Notes: generated from the letters alone by a model not told the origin. A stretch of DNA of 64,000 bases from Macropodus opercularis (GCA_030770545.1 CM061092.1:18849501-18913500), one strand, 5' to 3'. Counted from the stretch's first letter, positions 49,431 to 60,889 are shown. Numbers and translations are program-made.

Positions 49431-50113
49431 ATCTCTTAGAAAGTTCTAAATTTATCAAAGCGTAACCTCACAATGTACAAACTTTCAGGCGTGGAAAATT
49501 CTCGCATGAGTTCAAGTTTCTCACGAATCCACTAGTGCCCCATGTGTGCGATACTGCTTCACGCTGAGCTGTAACAATCAAGCAGGTTTTGTGGAAACAC
49601 CTTTGGCCAGACACACACTTCTTTGTATAGTAAGTTTGGAGTTCAAGGATCCAAGAGGTTAGGTACAGTGTCATTTCTTTTTCGTGAACTGGTGCCTTTA
49701 CATAGAACAAGTAGAAGCCTTTATTTCAAGGGGGCCCTAATGTGTAGGGGTTTCTCTTGTTTTTAAATCCGTCTGATTTGGAGAATCTATGAACAAGTAA
49801 TGGTGTAGGAGGCTGTAAATTGTTCATTGTGAGTCAAAATCTACCTGCAAACACTTTAGAGTTAAGCTCTGTGTTTGAAAATACATTGCACCTAACCTCT
49901 TAGATCCTTGAACTCAAAACCTACTATACAATAAAGTGCGTGTCTGGTCAAAGGTACTTCCACAAAACCCACTTGACTGTTAGAGCTCAGCGTCAAGTAA
50001 AATTGTATGATCTGTATGTAAAGCCACTATGGATATTCCACCCTGAGTCGCCTGTCTTAGGTCACACTGGCGTAATTGCTTTTTTGCTTTGCTTTGCTTT
50101 GCTTTGCTTTTAA

Positions 50114-50195
50114 GGTAGTGTGGCCGAGTGGTCTAAGGCGCTGGATTAAGGCTCCAGTCTCATTTGAGGCGTGGGTTCAAATCCCACCACTGCCA
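50114..50195 (+). tRNA. tRNA-Leu-AAG: tRNA-Leu (AAG), unit 15
   Basis: Consensus copy. Confidence 0.97.
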
Positions 50196-50510
50196 AAACG
50201 CTCTGAGGCCAACAAAGCGTAACCTCTCAAAGTGCAGATATGTAGCGAATTCCCGTACGACTTCAAGTTTCTCATGAATCCACTAGTGCCCCATGTGTAT
50301 GATTCTACCTCACGCTGAGCCGTAACAATCAAGTAGGTTGTGTGGAAGCACCTTTGGTTGCACTCTGAGCTATACCTGCGTAGGCATTGTCCACACACTT
50401 CTTTGTATTATAGGTTTGGAGCTTGGGTACAATACAATTTCTTTCTCCTAAGCTTCTGCCATTACACGGAACACTTAACTACACCCTAGTAGTAAACTAA
50501 AGGCTGTTTT

Positions 50511-50583
50511 CGAGCTAGCCAGGAGTCGAACCTAGAATCTTCTGATCCGAAGTCAGACGCGTTATCCATTACGCCACTAGCCC
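50511..50583 (-). tRNA. tRNA-Arg-TCG: tRNA-Arg (TCG), unit 15
   Basis: Consensus copy. Confidence 0.96.
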
Positions 50584-50682
50584 TGCTTTAGCTTGTGCAC
50601 ACATGTCGCAACATTGCCTGTACGCGATTGACAGCGACAAAGAGCATTGCATTGAACACCAAAACAAAGAAGAAGGTATCAG

Positions 50683-50754
50683 TGCCGTGACCCGGATTCG
50701 AACCAGGGTTGCTGCGGCCACAACGCAGAGTACTGACCACTATACGATCACGGC
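50683..50754 (-). tRNA. tRNA-His-GTG: tRNA-His (GTG), unit 15
   Basis: T-stem C to T (CCTGG) gives a U-G pair; one D-loop change. Foldable. Confidence 0.93.
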
Positions 50755-50826
50755 TGGGTTGCTGCAACTGTGCCTCCGTGCGAGGTAAACAACTAGTCCT
50801 TATTACATCCAACTAAAGGCTGTTTT

Positions 50827-50899
50827 CGAGCTAGCCAGGAGTCGAACCTAGAATCTTCTGATCCGTAGTCAGACGCGTTATCCATTGCTCCACTAGCGC
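50827..50899 (-). tRNA. tRNA-Arg-ACG: tRNA-Arg (ACG), unit 16, two stem defects
   Basis: G2 to C as in unit 14, plus C11 to A in the D stem and A box (TGGAGCAATGG). Likely the weakest Arg copy in the window. Confidence 0.82.
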
Positions 50900-51360
50900 T
50901 GCGTTTGGGAGTGCATAGGTGTCACAATATTGCCTATACATCGTTGACAGGCAAACAAATATCTTCCCCCAGTTGTGGAGTTTGTCAGTTATCTGACAGT
51001 TTGCGAAGGTCGCAGGCGGCAAGAAAAGAAGCAGTAGTCATGTGTGTAGTTCTGAACTTTGCAACAACAAGCATAGCATTGAATGCAATACATAATTGTC
51101 ACAACATTGCATGTACCTGCTTAATATCGACAAAAATCTTCCTGCACGTACACGTTTACTGAGTTTGGCACTTATGTGACTGCTCGTGAAGGTTGCAGGT
51201 GTCAGAAAGTGGACCAGACGTCTTTGTGTGTAGTTGTAATCTTTGTAACAGGAAGCATAGCATTTGATGCAATGATCACCAAAACAAACAAGTTAAGGGA
51301 CGTCACAGTGACGAGACTGGGATTCGAACCGCAAATGCTGCAGTTTCTGACCGGCTCTCA

Positions 51361-51432
51361 GGCAGAGTGGCGCAGCGGAAGCACGCTGGGCCCATAACCC
51401 AGAGGTCGATGGATCGAAACCATCCTCTGCTA
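51361..51432 (+). tRNA. tRNA-iMet-CAT: Initiator tRNA-Met (CAT), unit 16, variant
   Basis: Same G1 and D-stem changes as unit 15. Confidence 0.82.
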
Positions 51433-51651
51433 ATTGCGTTAGTGTTCGCTGTCAAGCTGTGTGATTAACACAGGGTATATGTTTTTGCCGTTTGCATTAA
51501 AGCACAAGTGTTCAGGGTTCTTTCCACCTCTTAATGGTTCAGCGATCTGTATGTAAAGCCACTGTGGACATTCCACCCCGAGTCGCCCGTCTCAGGCCAG
51601 CCTGGCATTAGTGCTTTCTTTGTTAGCCATGCATCAATTGCTTCCTTTTAA

Positions 51652-51733
51652 GGTAGTGTGGCCGAGTGGTCTAAGGCGCTGGATTTAGGCTCCAGTCTCA
51701 ATTGAGGCGTGGGTTCAAATCCCACCACTGAAA
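51652..51733 (+). tRNA. tRNA-Leu-TAG: tRNA-Leu (TAG), unit 16, chimeric and probably dead
   Basis: Same 140-bp deletion junction as unit 15 with 3' end CACTGAAA and no T5 terminator. Confidence 0.7.
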
Positions 51734-52137
51734 TTTGCGTAGTTAGTCCGTGAGTGACTGAGCTTTGAAAGTTTTTTAAAAAAAAAAATCAGATGGTGTT
51801 CATGAGAGAGAGCAGCTGACTGCAGTCCTTGAGAAGCCCGTGCAACTTAGCGTAGAGAGTCAACAGTGGTGTGACACGTGAGTGACCGAAAATGAGATAC
51901 GCTCCTGCACTTCTGTTCACCTGCGGTTCATGACAAACTGATTGCAGTAGTTGGGATGAGAAACTAAAAGTTCTTGCACAAACTGTTTTGGTATCGCAGT
52001 CTGAAGTGGTATTTTTCCAATGTTCTTCGGAGCGAAGGTGTGCGGCAATGGCACGGAGGACACGTGGTCAGCAAACCTTACCGTGGATTATGGAAGGCCT
52101 GCATGCAAAGACCACAACTTCCAAGACCTTTTTCTGT

Positions 52138-52198
52138 GGCAGTGTGGCCGAGCACCCAAGGCGCTGGATTAAGGCTCCAGTCTCATTTAAGGTGTGGG
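52138..52198 (+). pseudogene. Truncated tRNA-Leu (AAG) pseudogene, unit 16
   Basis: Same truncation as unit 1. Confidence 0.85.
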
Positions 52199-52871
52199 AT
52201 CTCTTAGAAAGTTCTAAATTTATCAAAGCGTAACCTCACAATGTACAAACTTTCAGGCGTGGAAAATTCTCGCATGAGTTCAAGTTTCTCACGAATCCAC
52301 TAGTGCCCCATGTGTGCGATACTGCTTCACGCTGAGCTGTAACAATCAAGCAGGTTTTGTGGAAACACCTTTGGCCAGACACACACTTCTTTGTATAGTA
52401 AGTTTGGAGTTCAAGGATCCAAGAGGTTAGGTACAGTGTCATTTCTTTTTCGTGAACTGGTGCCTTTACATAGAACAAGTAGAAGCCTTTATTTCAAGGG
52501 GGCCCTAATGTGTAGGGGTTTCTCTTGTTTTTAAATCCGTCTGATTTGGAGAATCTATGAACAAGTAATGGTGTAGGAGGCTGTAAATTGTTCATTGTGA
52601 GTCAAAATCTACCTGCAAACACTTTAGAGTTAAGCTCTGTGTTTGAAAATACATTGCACCTAACCTCTTAGATCCTTGAACTCAAAACCTACTATACAAT
52701 AAAGTGCGTGTCTGGTCAAAGGTACTTCCACAAAACCCACTTGACTGTTAGAGCTCAGCGTCAAGTAAAATTGTATGATCTGTATGTAAAGCCACTATGG
52801 ATATTCCACCCTGAGTCGCCTGTCTTAGGTCACACTGGCGTAATTGCTTTTTTGCTTTGCTTTGCTTTTAA

Positions 52872-52953
52872 GGTAGTGTGGCCGAGTGGTCTAAGGCGCT
52901 GGATTAAGGCTCCAGTCTCATTTGAGGCGTGGGTTCAAATCCCACCACTGCCA
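52872..52953 (+). tRNA. tRNA-Leu-AAG: tRNA-Leu (AAG), unit 16
   Basis: Consensus copy. Confidence 0.97.
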
Positions 52954-53268
52954 AAACGCTCTGAGGCCAACAAAGCGTAACCTCTCAAAGTGCAGATATG
53001 TAGCGAATTCCCGTACGACTTCAAGTTTCTCATGAATCCACTAGTGCCCCATGTGTATGATTCTACCTCACGCTGAGCCGTAACAATCAAGTAGGTTGTG
53101 TGGAAGCACCTTTGGTTGCACTCTGAGCTATACCTGCGTAGGCATTGTCCACACACTTCTTTGTATTATAGGTTTGGAGCTTGGGTACAATACAATTTCT
53201 TTCTCCTAAGCTTCTGCCATTACACGGAACACTTAACTACACCCTAGTAGTAAACTAAAGGCTGTTTT

Positions 53269-53341
53269 CGAGCTAGCCAGGAGTCGAACCTAGAATCTTC
53301 TGATCCGAAGTCAGACGCGTTATCCATTACGCCACTAGCCC
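53269..53341 (-). tRNA. tRNA-Arg-TCG: tRNA-Arg (TCG), unit 16
   Basis: Consensus copy. Confidence 0.96.
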
Positions 53342-53440
53342 TGCTTTAGCTTGTGCACACATGTCGCAACATTGCCTGTACGCGATTGACAGCGACAAAG
53401 AGCATTGCATTGAACACCAAAACAAAGAAGAAGGTATCAG

Positions 53441-53512
53441 TGCCGTGACCCGGATTTGAACCGGGGTTGCTGCGGCCACAACGCAGAGTACAAACTACTA
53501 TACGATCACGGC
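53441..53512 (-). tRNA. tRNA-His-GTG: tRNA-His (GTG), unit 16
   Basis: T loop TTCAAAT and changes in the D loop (AGTAGTTTGTAC on the minus strand); stems intact. Confidence 0.9.
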
Positions 53513-53584
53513 TGGGTTGCTGCAACTGTGCCTCCGTGCGAGGTAAACAACTAGTGCTTATTACATCCAACTAAAGGCTGTTTT

Positions 53585-53657
53585 CGAGCTAGCCAGGAGT
53601 CGAACCTAGAATCTTCTGATCCGTAGTCAGACGCGTTATCCATTGCGCCACTAGCCC
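53585..53657 (-). tRNA. tRNA-Arg-ACG: tRNA-Arg (ACG), unit 17
   Basis: Consensus copy. Confidence 0.96.
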
Positions 53658-54118
53658 TGCGTTTGGGAGTGCATAGGTGTCACAATATTGCCTATACATC
53701 GTTGACAGGCAAACAAATATCTTCCCCCAGTTGTGGAGTTTGTCAGTTATCTGACAGTTTGCGAAGGTCGCAGGCGGCAAGAAAAGAAGCAGTAGTCATG
53801 TGTGTAGTTCTGAACTTTGCAACAACAAGCATAGCATTGAATGCAATACATAATTGTCACAACATTGCATGTACCTGCTTAATATCGACAAAAATCTTCC
53901 TGCACGTACACGTTTACTGAGTTTGGCACTTATGTGACTGCTCGTGAAGGTTGCAGGTGTCAGAAAGTGGACCAGACGTCTTTGTGTGTAGTTGTAATCT
54001 TTGTAACAGGAAGCATAGCATTTAATGCAATGATCACCAAAACAAACAAGTTAAGGGACGTCACAGTGACGAGACTGGGATTCGAACCGCAAATGCTGCA
54101 GTTTCTGACCGGCTCTCA

Positions 54119-54190
54119 AGCAGAGTGGCGCAGCGGAAGCGTGCTGGGCCCATAACCCAGAGGTCGATGGATCGAAACCATCCTCTGCTA
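54119..54190 (+). tRNA. tRNA-iMet-CAT: Initiator tRNA-Met (CAT), unit 17
   Basis: Consensus copy. Confidence 0.97.
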
Positions 54191-54409
54191 ATTGCGTTAG
54201 TGTTCGCCGTCAAGCTGTGTGATTAACACAGGGTATATGTTTTTGCCGTTTGCATTAAAGCACAAGTGTTCAGGGTTCTTTCCACCTCTTAATGGTTCAG
54301 CGATCTGTATGTAAAGCCACTGTGGACATTCCACCCCGAGTCGCCCGTCTCAGGCCAGCCTGGCATTAGTGCTTTCTTTGTTAGCCATGCATCAATTGCT
54401 TCCTTTAAA

Positions 54410-54491
54410 GGTAGTGTGGCCGAGTGGTCTAAGGCGCTGGATTTAGGCTCCAGTCTCAATTGAGGCGTGGGTTCAAATCCCACCGCTGCCA
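54410..54491 (+). tRNA. tRNA-Leu-TAG: tRNA-Leu (TAG), unit 17
   Basis: Gene consensus; upstream TTTAAAGG for TTTTAAGG and terminator shortened to TTTT. Confidence 0.97.
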
Positions 54492-54575
54492 TTTTGGCAT
54501 CTTCCGGGAGGCAATAGCAGGCAGTAATCTCCATGAACGTTTAGTGGGTGACTGGGCCGTCAAGCTTGACGTGTA

Positions 54576-54631
54576 GCTGGGTTTAGGCTCCAGTCCCAAT
54601 TGAGGCATGGCTTCAAATCCAACCACTGAAA
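54576..54631 (+). pseudogene. tRNA-Leu 3' fragment, unit 17
   Basis: Same dead copy as in unit 1. Confidence 0.8.
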
Positions 54632-55034
54632 TTTGCGTAGTTAGTCCGTGAGTGACTGAGCTTTGAAAGTTTTTTTTAAAAAAAAATCAGATGGTGTTCA
54701 TGAGAGAGAGCAGCTGACTGCAGTCCTTGAGAAGCCCGTTCAACTTAGCGTAGAGAGTCAACAGTGGTGTGACACGTGAGTGACCGAAAATGAGATACGC
54801 TCCTGCACTTCTGTTCACCTGCGGTTCATGACAAACTGATTGCAGTAGTTGGGATGAGAAACTAAAAGTTCTTGCACAAACTGTTTTGGTATCGCAGTCT
54901 GAGTGGTATTTTTCCAATGTTCTTCGGAGCGAAGGTGTGCGGCAATGGCACGGAGGACACGTGGTCAGCAAACCTTACCGTGGATTATGGAAGGCCTGCA
55001 TGCAAAGACCACAACTTCCAAGACCTTTTTCTGT

Positions 55035-55095
55035 GGCAGTGTGGCCGAGCACCCAAGGCGCTGGATTAAGGCTCCAGTCTCATTTAAGGTGTGGG
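55035..55095 (+). pseudogene. Truncated tRNA-Leu (AAG) pseudogene, unit 17
   Basis: Same truncation as unit 1. Confidence 0.85.
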
Positions 55096-55768
55096 ATCTC
55101 TTAGAAAGTTCTAAATTTATCAAAACGTAACCTCACAATGTACAAACTTTCAGGCGTGGTAAATTCTCGCATGAGTTCAAGTTTCTCACGAATCCACTAG
55201 TGCCCCATGTGTGCGATACTGCTTCACGCTGAGCTGTAACAATCAAGCAGGTTTTGTGGAAACACCTTTGGCCAGACACACACTTCTTTGTATAGTAAGT
55301 TTGGAGTTCAAGGATCCAAGAGGTTAGGTACAGTGTCATTTCTTTTTCGTGAACTGGTGCCTTTACACAGAACCAGTAGAAGCCTTTATTTCAAGGGGGC
55401 CCTAATGTGTAGGGGTTTCTCTTGTTTTTAAATCCGTCTGATTTGGAGAATCTATGAACAAGTAATGGTGTAGGAGGCTGTAAATTGTTCATTGTGAGTC
55501 AAAATCTACCTGCAAACACTTTAGAGTTAAGCTCTGTGTTTGAAAATACATTGCACCTAACCTCTTAGATCCTTGAACTCAAAACCTACTATACAATAAA
55601 GTGCGTGTCTGGTCAAAGGTACTTCCACAAAACCCACTTGACTGTTAGAGCTCAGCGTCAAGTAAAATTGTATGATCTGTATGTAAAGCCACTATGGATA
55701 TTCCACCCTGAGTCGCCTGTCTTAGGTCACACTGGCGTAATTGCTTTTTTGCTTTGCTTTGCTTTTAA

Positions 55769-55850
55769 GGTAGTGTGGCCGAGTGGTCTAAGGCGCTGGA
55801 TTAAGGCTCCAGTCTCATTTGAGGCGTGGGTTCAAATCCCACCACTGCCA
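55769..55850 (+). tRNA. tRNA-Leu-AAG: tRNA-Leu (AAG), unit 17
   Basis: Consensus copy. Confidence 0.97.
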
Positions 55851-56165
55851 AAATGCTCTGAGGCCAACAAAGCGTAACCTCTCAAAGTGCAGATATGTAG
55901 CGAATTCCCGTACGACTTCAAGTTTCTCATGAATCCACTAGTGCCCCATGTGTATGATTCTACCTCACGCTGAGCCGTATCAATCAAGTAGGTTGTGTGG
56001 AAGCACCTTTGGTTGCACTCTGAGCTATACCTGCGTAGGCATTGTCCACACACTTCTTTGTATTATAGGTTTGGAGCTTGGGTACAATACAATTTCTTTC
56101 TCCTAAGCTTCTGCCATTACACGGAACACTTAACTACACCCTAGTAGTAAACTAAAGGCTGTTTT

Positions 56166-56238
56166 CGAGCTAGCCAGGAGTCGAACCTAGAATCTTCTGA
56201 TCCGAAGTCAGACGCGTTATCCATTACGCCACTAGCCC
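56166..56238 (-). tRNA. tRNA-Arg-TCG: tRNA-Arg (TCG), unit 17
   Basis: Consensus copy. Confidence 0.96.
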
Positions 56239-56337
56239 TGCTTTAGCTTGTGCACACATGTCGCAACATTGCCTGTACGCGATTGACAGCGACAAAGAGC
56301 ATTGCATTGAACACCAAAACAAAGAAGAAGGTATCAG

Positions 56338-56409
56338 TGCCGTGACCCGGATTCGAACTGGGGTTGCTGCGGCCACAACGCAGAGTACTAACCACTATAC
56401 GATCACGGC
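56338..56409 (-). tRNA. tRNA-His-GTG: tRNA-His (GTG), unit 17, T-stem mismatch
   Basis: G52 is A (CCCCAGTTCG), giving A52-C62 and changing the first B-box base. Shared with units 18 and 19. Confidence 0.88.
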
Positions 56410-56481
56410 TGGGTTGCTGCAACTGTGCCTCCGTGCGAGGTAAACAACTAGTCCTTATTACATCCAACTAAAGGCTGTTTT

Positions 56482-56554
56482 CGAGGTAGCCAGGAGTCGA
56501 ACCTAGAATCTTCTGATCCGTAGTCAGACGCGTTATCCATTGCGCCACTAGCCC
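56482..56554 (-). tRNA. tRNA-Arg-ACG: tRNA-Arg (ACG), unit 18, acceptor mismatch
   Basis: G69 is C (3' strand CTACCTC), giving a C4-C69 clash in the middle of the acceptor stem. Shared with units 19 and 20. Confidence 0.88.
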
Positions 56555-57015
56555 TGCGTTTGGGAGTGCATAGGTGTCACAATATTGCCTATACATCGTT
56601 GACAGGCAAACAAATATCTTCCCCCAGTTGTGGAGTTTGTCAGTTATCTGACAGTTTGCGAAGGTCGCAGGCGGCAAGAAAAGAAGCAGTAGTCATGTGT
56701 GTAGTTCTGAACTTTGCAACAACAAGCATAGCATTGAATGCAATACATAATTGTCACAACATTGCATGTACCTGCTTAATATCGACAAAAATCTTCCTGC
56801 ACGTACACGTTTACTGAGTTTGGCACTTATGTGACTGCTCGTGAAGGTTGCAGGTGTCAGAAAGTGGACCAGACGTCTTTGTGTGTAGTTGTAATCTTTG
56901 TAACAGGAAGCATAGCATTTAATGCAATGATCACCAAAACAAACAAGTTAAGGGACGTCACAGTGACGAGACTGGGATTCGAACCGCAAATGCTGCAGTT
57001 TCTGACCGGCTCTCA

Positions 57016-57087
57016 TGCAGAGTGGCGCAGCGGAAGCGTGCTGGGCCCATAACCCAGAGGTCGATGGATCGAAACCATCCTCTGCTA
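57016..57087 (+). tRNA. tRNA-iMet-CAT: Initiator tRNA-Met (CAT), unit 18, A1 to T
   Basis: First base T (CTCATGCAGAG), so the initiator A1-U72 pair becomes U-U. Shared with unit 19. Confidence 0.88.
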
Positions 57088-57306
57088 ATTGCGTTAGTGT
57101 TCGCCGTCAAGCTGTGTGATTAACACAGGGTATATGTTTTTGCCGTTTGCATTAAAGCACAAGTGTTCAGGGTTCTTTCCACCTCTTAATGGTTCAGCGA
57201 TCTGTATGTAAAGCCACTGTGGACATTCCACCCCGAGTCGCCCGTCTCAGGCCAGCCTGGCATTAGTGCTTTCTTTGTTAGCCATGCATCAATTGCTTCC
57301 TTTAAA

Positions 57307-57388
57307 GGTAGTGTGGCCGAGTGGTCTAAGGCGCTGGATTTAGGCTCCAGTCTCAATTGAGGCGTGGGTTCAAATCCCACCGCTGCCA
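57307..57388 (+). tRNA. tRNA-Leu-TAG: tRNA-Leu (TAG), unit 18
   Basis: Gene consensus; flank and T4 terminator as in unit 17. Confidence 0.97.
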
Positions 57389-57472
57389 TTTTGGCATCTT
57401 CCGGGAGGCAATAGCAGGCAGTAATCTCCATGAACGTTTAGTGGGTGACTGGGCCGTCAAGCTTGACGTGTA

Positions 57473-57528
57473 GCTGGGTTTAGGCTCCAGTCCCAATTGA
57501 GGCATGGCTTCAAATCCAACCACTGAAA
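57473..57528 (+). pseudogene. tRNA-Leu 3' fragment, unit 18
   Basis: Same dead copy as in unit 1. Confidence 0.8.
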
Positions 57529-57931
57529 TTTGCGTAGTTAGTCCGTGAGTGACTGAGCTTTGAAAGTTTTTTTTTAAAAAAAATCAGATGGTGTTCATGA
57601 GAGAGAGCAGCTGACTGCAGTCCTTGAGAAGCCCGTTCAACTTAGCGTAGAGAGTCAACAGTGGTGTGACACGTGAGTGACCGAAAATGAGATACGCTCC
57701 TGCACTTCTGTTCACCTGCGGTTCATGACAAACTGATTGCAGTAGTTGGGATGAGAAACTAAAAGTTCTTGCACAAACTGTTTTGGTATCGCAGTCTGAG
57801 TGGTATTTTTCCAATGTTCTTCGGAGCGAAGGTGTGCGGCAATGGCACGGAGGACACGTGGTCAGCAAACCTTACCGTGGATTATGGAAGGCCTGCATGC
57901 AAAGACCACAACTTCCAAGACCTTTTTCTGT

Positions 57932-57992
57932 GGCAGTGTGGCCGAGCACCCAAGGCGCTGGATTAAGGCTCCAGTCTCATTTAAGGTGTGGG
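57932..57992 (+). pseudogene. Truncated tRNA-Leu (AAG) pseudogene, unit 18
   Basis: Same truncation as unit 1. Confidence 0.85.
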
Positions 57993-58665
57993 ATCTCTTA
58001 GAAAGTTCTAAATTTATCAAAACGTAACCTCACAATGTACACACTTTCAGGCGTGGTAAATTCTCGCATGAGTTCAAGTTTCTCACGAATCCACTAGTGC
58101 CCCATGTGTGCGATACTGCTTCACGCTGAGCTGTAACAATCAAGCAGGTTTTGTGGAAACACCTTTGGCCAGACACACACTTCTTTGTATAGTAAGTTTG
58201 GAGTTCAAGGATCCAAGAGGTTAGGTACAGTGTCATTTCTTTTTCGTGAACTGGTGCCTTTACACAGAACCAGTAGAAGCCTTTATTTCAAGGGGGCCCT
58301 AATGTGTAGGGGTTTCTCTTGTTTTTAAATCCGTCTGATTTGGAGAATCTATGAACAAGTAATGGTGTAGGAGGCTGTAAATTGTTCATTGTGAGTCAAA
58401 ATCTACCTGCAAACACTTTAGAGTTAAGCTCTGTGTTTGAAAATACATTGCACCTAACCTCTTAGATCCTTGAACTCAAAACCTACTATACAATAAAGTG
58501 CGTGTCTGGTCAAAGGTACTTCCACAAAACCCACTTGACTGTTAGAGCTCAGCGTCAAGTAAAATTGTATGATCTGTATGTAAAGCCACTATGGATATTC
58601 CACCCTGAGTCGCCTGTCTTAGGTCACACTGGCGTAATTGCTTTTTTGCTTTGCTTTGCTTTTAA

Positions 58666-58747
58666 GGTAGTGTGGCCGAGTGGTCTAAGGCGCTGGATTA
58701 AGGCTCCAGTCTCATTTGAGGCGTGGGTTCAAATCCCACCACTGCCA
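58666..58747 (+). tRNA. tRNA-Leu-AAG: tRNA-Leu (AAG), unit 18
   Basis: Consensus copy. Confidence 0.97.
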
Positions 58748-59062
58748 AAATGCTCTGAGGCCAACAAAGCGTAACCTCTCAAAGTGCAGATATGTAGCGA
58801 ATTCCCGTACGACTTCAAGTTTCTCATGAATCCACTAGTGCCCCATGTGTATGATTCTACCTCACGCTGAGCCGTATCAATCAAGTAGGTTGTGTGGAAG
58901 CACCTTTGGTTGCACTCTGAGCTATACCTGCGTAGGCATTGTCCACACACTTCTTTGTATTATAGGTTTGGAGCTTGGGTACAATACAATTTCTTTCTCC
59001 TAAGCTTCTGCCATTACACGGAACACTTAACTACACCCTAGTAGTAAACTAAAGGCTGTTTT

Positions 59063-59135
59063 CGAGCTAGCCAGGAGTCGAACCTAGAATCTTCTGATCC
59101 GAAGTCAGACGCGTTATCCATTACGCCACTAGCCC
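59063..59135 (-). tRNA. tRNA-Arg-TCG: tRNA-Arg (TCG), unit 18
   Basis: Consensus copy. Confidence 0.96.
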
Positions 59136-59234
59136 TGCTTTAGCTTGTGCACACATGTCGCAACATTGCCTGTACGCGATTGACAGCGACAAAGAGCATT
59201 GCATTGAACACCAAAACAAAGAAGAAGGTATCAG

Positions 59235-59306
59235 TGCCGTGACCCGGATTCGAACTGGGGTTGCTGCGGCCACAACGCAGAGTACTAACCACTATACGAT
59301 CACGGC
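59235..59306 (-). tRNA. tRNA-His-GTG: tRNA-His (GTG), unit 18, T-stem mismatch
   Basis: A52-C62 mismatch as in unit 17. Confidence 0.88.
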
Positions 59307-59378
59307 TGGGTTGCTGCAACTGTGCCTCCGTGCGAGGTAAACAACTAGTCCTTATTACATCCAACTAAAGGCTGTTTT

Positions 59379-59451
59379 CGAGGTAGCCAGGAGTCGAACC
59401 TAGAATCTTCTGATCCGTAGTCAGACGCGTTATCCATTGCGCCACTAGCCC
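59379..59451 (-). tRNA. tRNA-Arg-ACG: tRNA-Arg (ACG), unit 19, acceptor mismatch
   Basis: C4-C69 clash as in unit 18. Confidence 0.88.
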
Positions 59452-59912
59452 TGCGTTTGGGAGTGCATAGGTGTCACAATATTGCCTATACATCGTTGAC
59501 AGGCAAACAAATATCTTCCCCCAGTTGTGGAGTTTGTCAGTTATCTGACAGTTTGCGAAGGTCGCAGGCGGCAAGAAAAGAAGCAGTAGTCATGTGTGTA
59601 GTTCTGAACTTTGCAACAACAAGCATAGCATTGAATGCAATACATAATTGTCACAACATTGCATGTACCTGCTTAATATCGACAAAAATCTTCCTGCACG
59701 TACACGTTTACTGAGTTTGGCACTTATGTGACTGCTCGTGAAGGTTGCAGGTGTCAGAAAGTGGACCAGACGTCTTTGTGTGTAGTTGTAATCTTTGTAA
59801 CAGGAAGCATAGCATTTAATGCAATGATCACCAAAACAAACAAGTTAAGGGACGTCACAGTGACGAGACTGGGATTCGAACCGCAAATGCTGCAGTTTCT
59901 GACCGGCTCTCA

Positions 59913-59984
59913 TGCAGAGTGGCGCAGCGGAAGCGTGCTGGGCCCATAACCCAGAGGTCGATGGATCGAAACCATCCTCTGCTA
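59913..59984 (+). tRNA. tRNA-iMet-CAT: Initiator tRNA-Met (CAT), unit 19, A1 to T
   Basis: U1-U72 as in unit 18. Confidence 0.88.
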
Positions 59985-60203
59985 ATTGCGTTAGTGTTCG
60001 CCGTCAAGCTGTGTGATTAACACAGGGTATATGTTTTTGCCGTTTGCATTAAAGCACAAGTGTTCAGGGTTCTTTCCACCTCTTAATGGTTCAGCGATCT
60101 GTATGTAAAGCCACTGTGGACATTCCACCCCGAGTCGCCCGTCTCAGGCCAGCCTGGCATTAGTGCTTTCTTTGTTAGCCATGCATCAATTGCTTCCTTT
60201 AAA

Positions 60204-60285
60204 GGTAGTGTGGCCGAGTGGTCTAAGGCGCTGGATTTAGGCTCCAGTCTCAATTGAGGCGTGGGTTCAAATCCCACCGCTGCCA
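60204..60285 (+). tRNA. tRNA-Leu-TAG: tRNA-Leu (TAG), unit 19
   Basis: Gene consensus; T4 terminator. Confidence 0.97.
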
Positions 60286-60369
60286 TTTTGGCATCTTCCG
60301 GGAGGCAATAGCAGGCAGTAATCTCCATGAACGTTTAGTGGGTGACTGGGCCGTCAAGCTTGACGTGTA

Positions 60370-60425
60370 GCTGGGTTTAGGCTCCAGTCCCAATTGAGGC
60401 ATGGCTTCAAATCCAACCACTGAAA
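60370..60425 (+). pseudogene. tRNA-Leu 3' fragment, unit 19
   Basis: Same dead copy as in unit 1. Confidence 0.8.
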
Positions 60426-60828
60426 TTTGCGTAGTTAGTCCGTGAGTGACTGAGCTTTGAAAGTTTTTTTTTAAAAAAAATCAGATGGTGTTCATGAGAG
60501 AGAGCAGCTGACTGCAGTCCTTGAGAAGCCCGTTCAACTTAGCGTAGAGAGTCAACAGTGGTGTGACACGTGAGTGACCGAAAATGAGATACGCTCCTGC
60601 ACTTCTGTTCACCTGCGGTTCATGACAAACTGATTGCAGTAGTTGGGATGAGAAACTAAAAGTTCTTGCACAAACTGTTTTGGTATCGCAGTCTGAGTGG
60701 TATTTTTCCAATGTTCTTCGGAGCGAAGGTGTGCGGCAATGGCACGGAGGACACGTGGTCAGCAAACCTTACCGTGGATTATGGAAGGCCTGCATGCAAA
60801 GACCACAACTTCCAAGACCTTTTTCTGT

Positions 60829-60889
60829 GGCAGTGTGGCCGAGCACCCAAGGCGCTGGATTAAGGCTCCAGTCTCATTTAAGGTGTGGG
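60829..60889 (+). pseudogene. Truncated tRNA-Leu (AAG) pseudogene, unit 19
   Basis: Same truncation as unit 1. Confidence 0.85.

Larger units (their letters stand above)
48025..50791. repeat. tRNA array unit 15, with 140-bp deletion
   Basis: 2,767 bp; five GCTTT copies and a 140-bp deletion joining Leu-TAG to the downstream Leu fragment. T5A12. The deletion is shared with unit 16. Confidence 0.95.
50792..53549. repeat. tRNA array unit 16, with 140-bp deletion
   Basis: 2,758 bp; three GCTTT copies, the same 140-bp deletion as unit 15 and one extra A near 52004. T6A11. Confidence 0.95.
53550..56446. repeat. tRNA array unit 17
   Basis: 2,897 bp; three GCTTT copies, T8A9. Shares TTTAAAGG before Leu-TAG and a His T-stem change with units 18 and 19. 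Confidence 0.95.
56447..59343. repeat. tRNA array unit 18
   Basis: 2,897 bp; T9A8. Shares every private variant I checked with unit 19. Confidence 0.95.

Noticed and set aside
54289..54534. 81-codon minus-strand frame in units 17-19
   Set aside because: Reads antisense through Leu-TAG and exists only because TTTTAAGG became TTTAAAGG, removing a stop.
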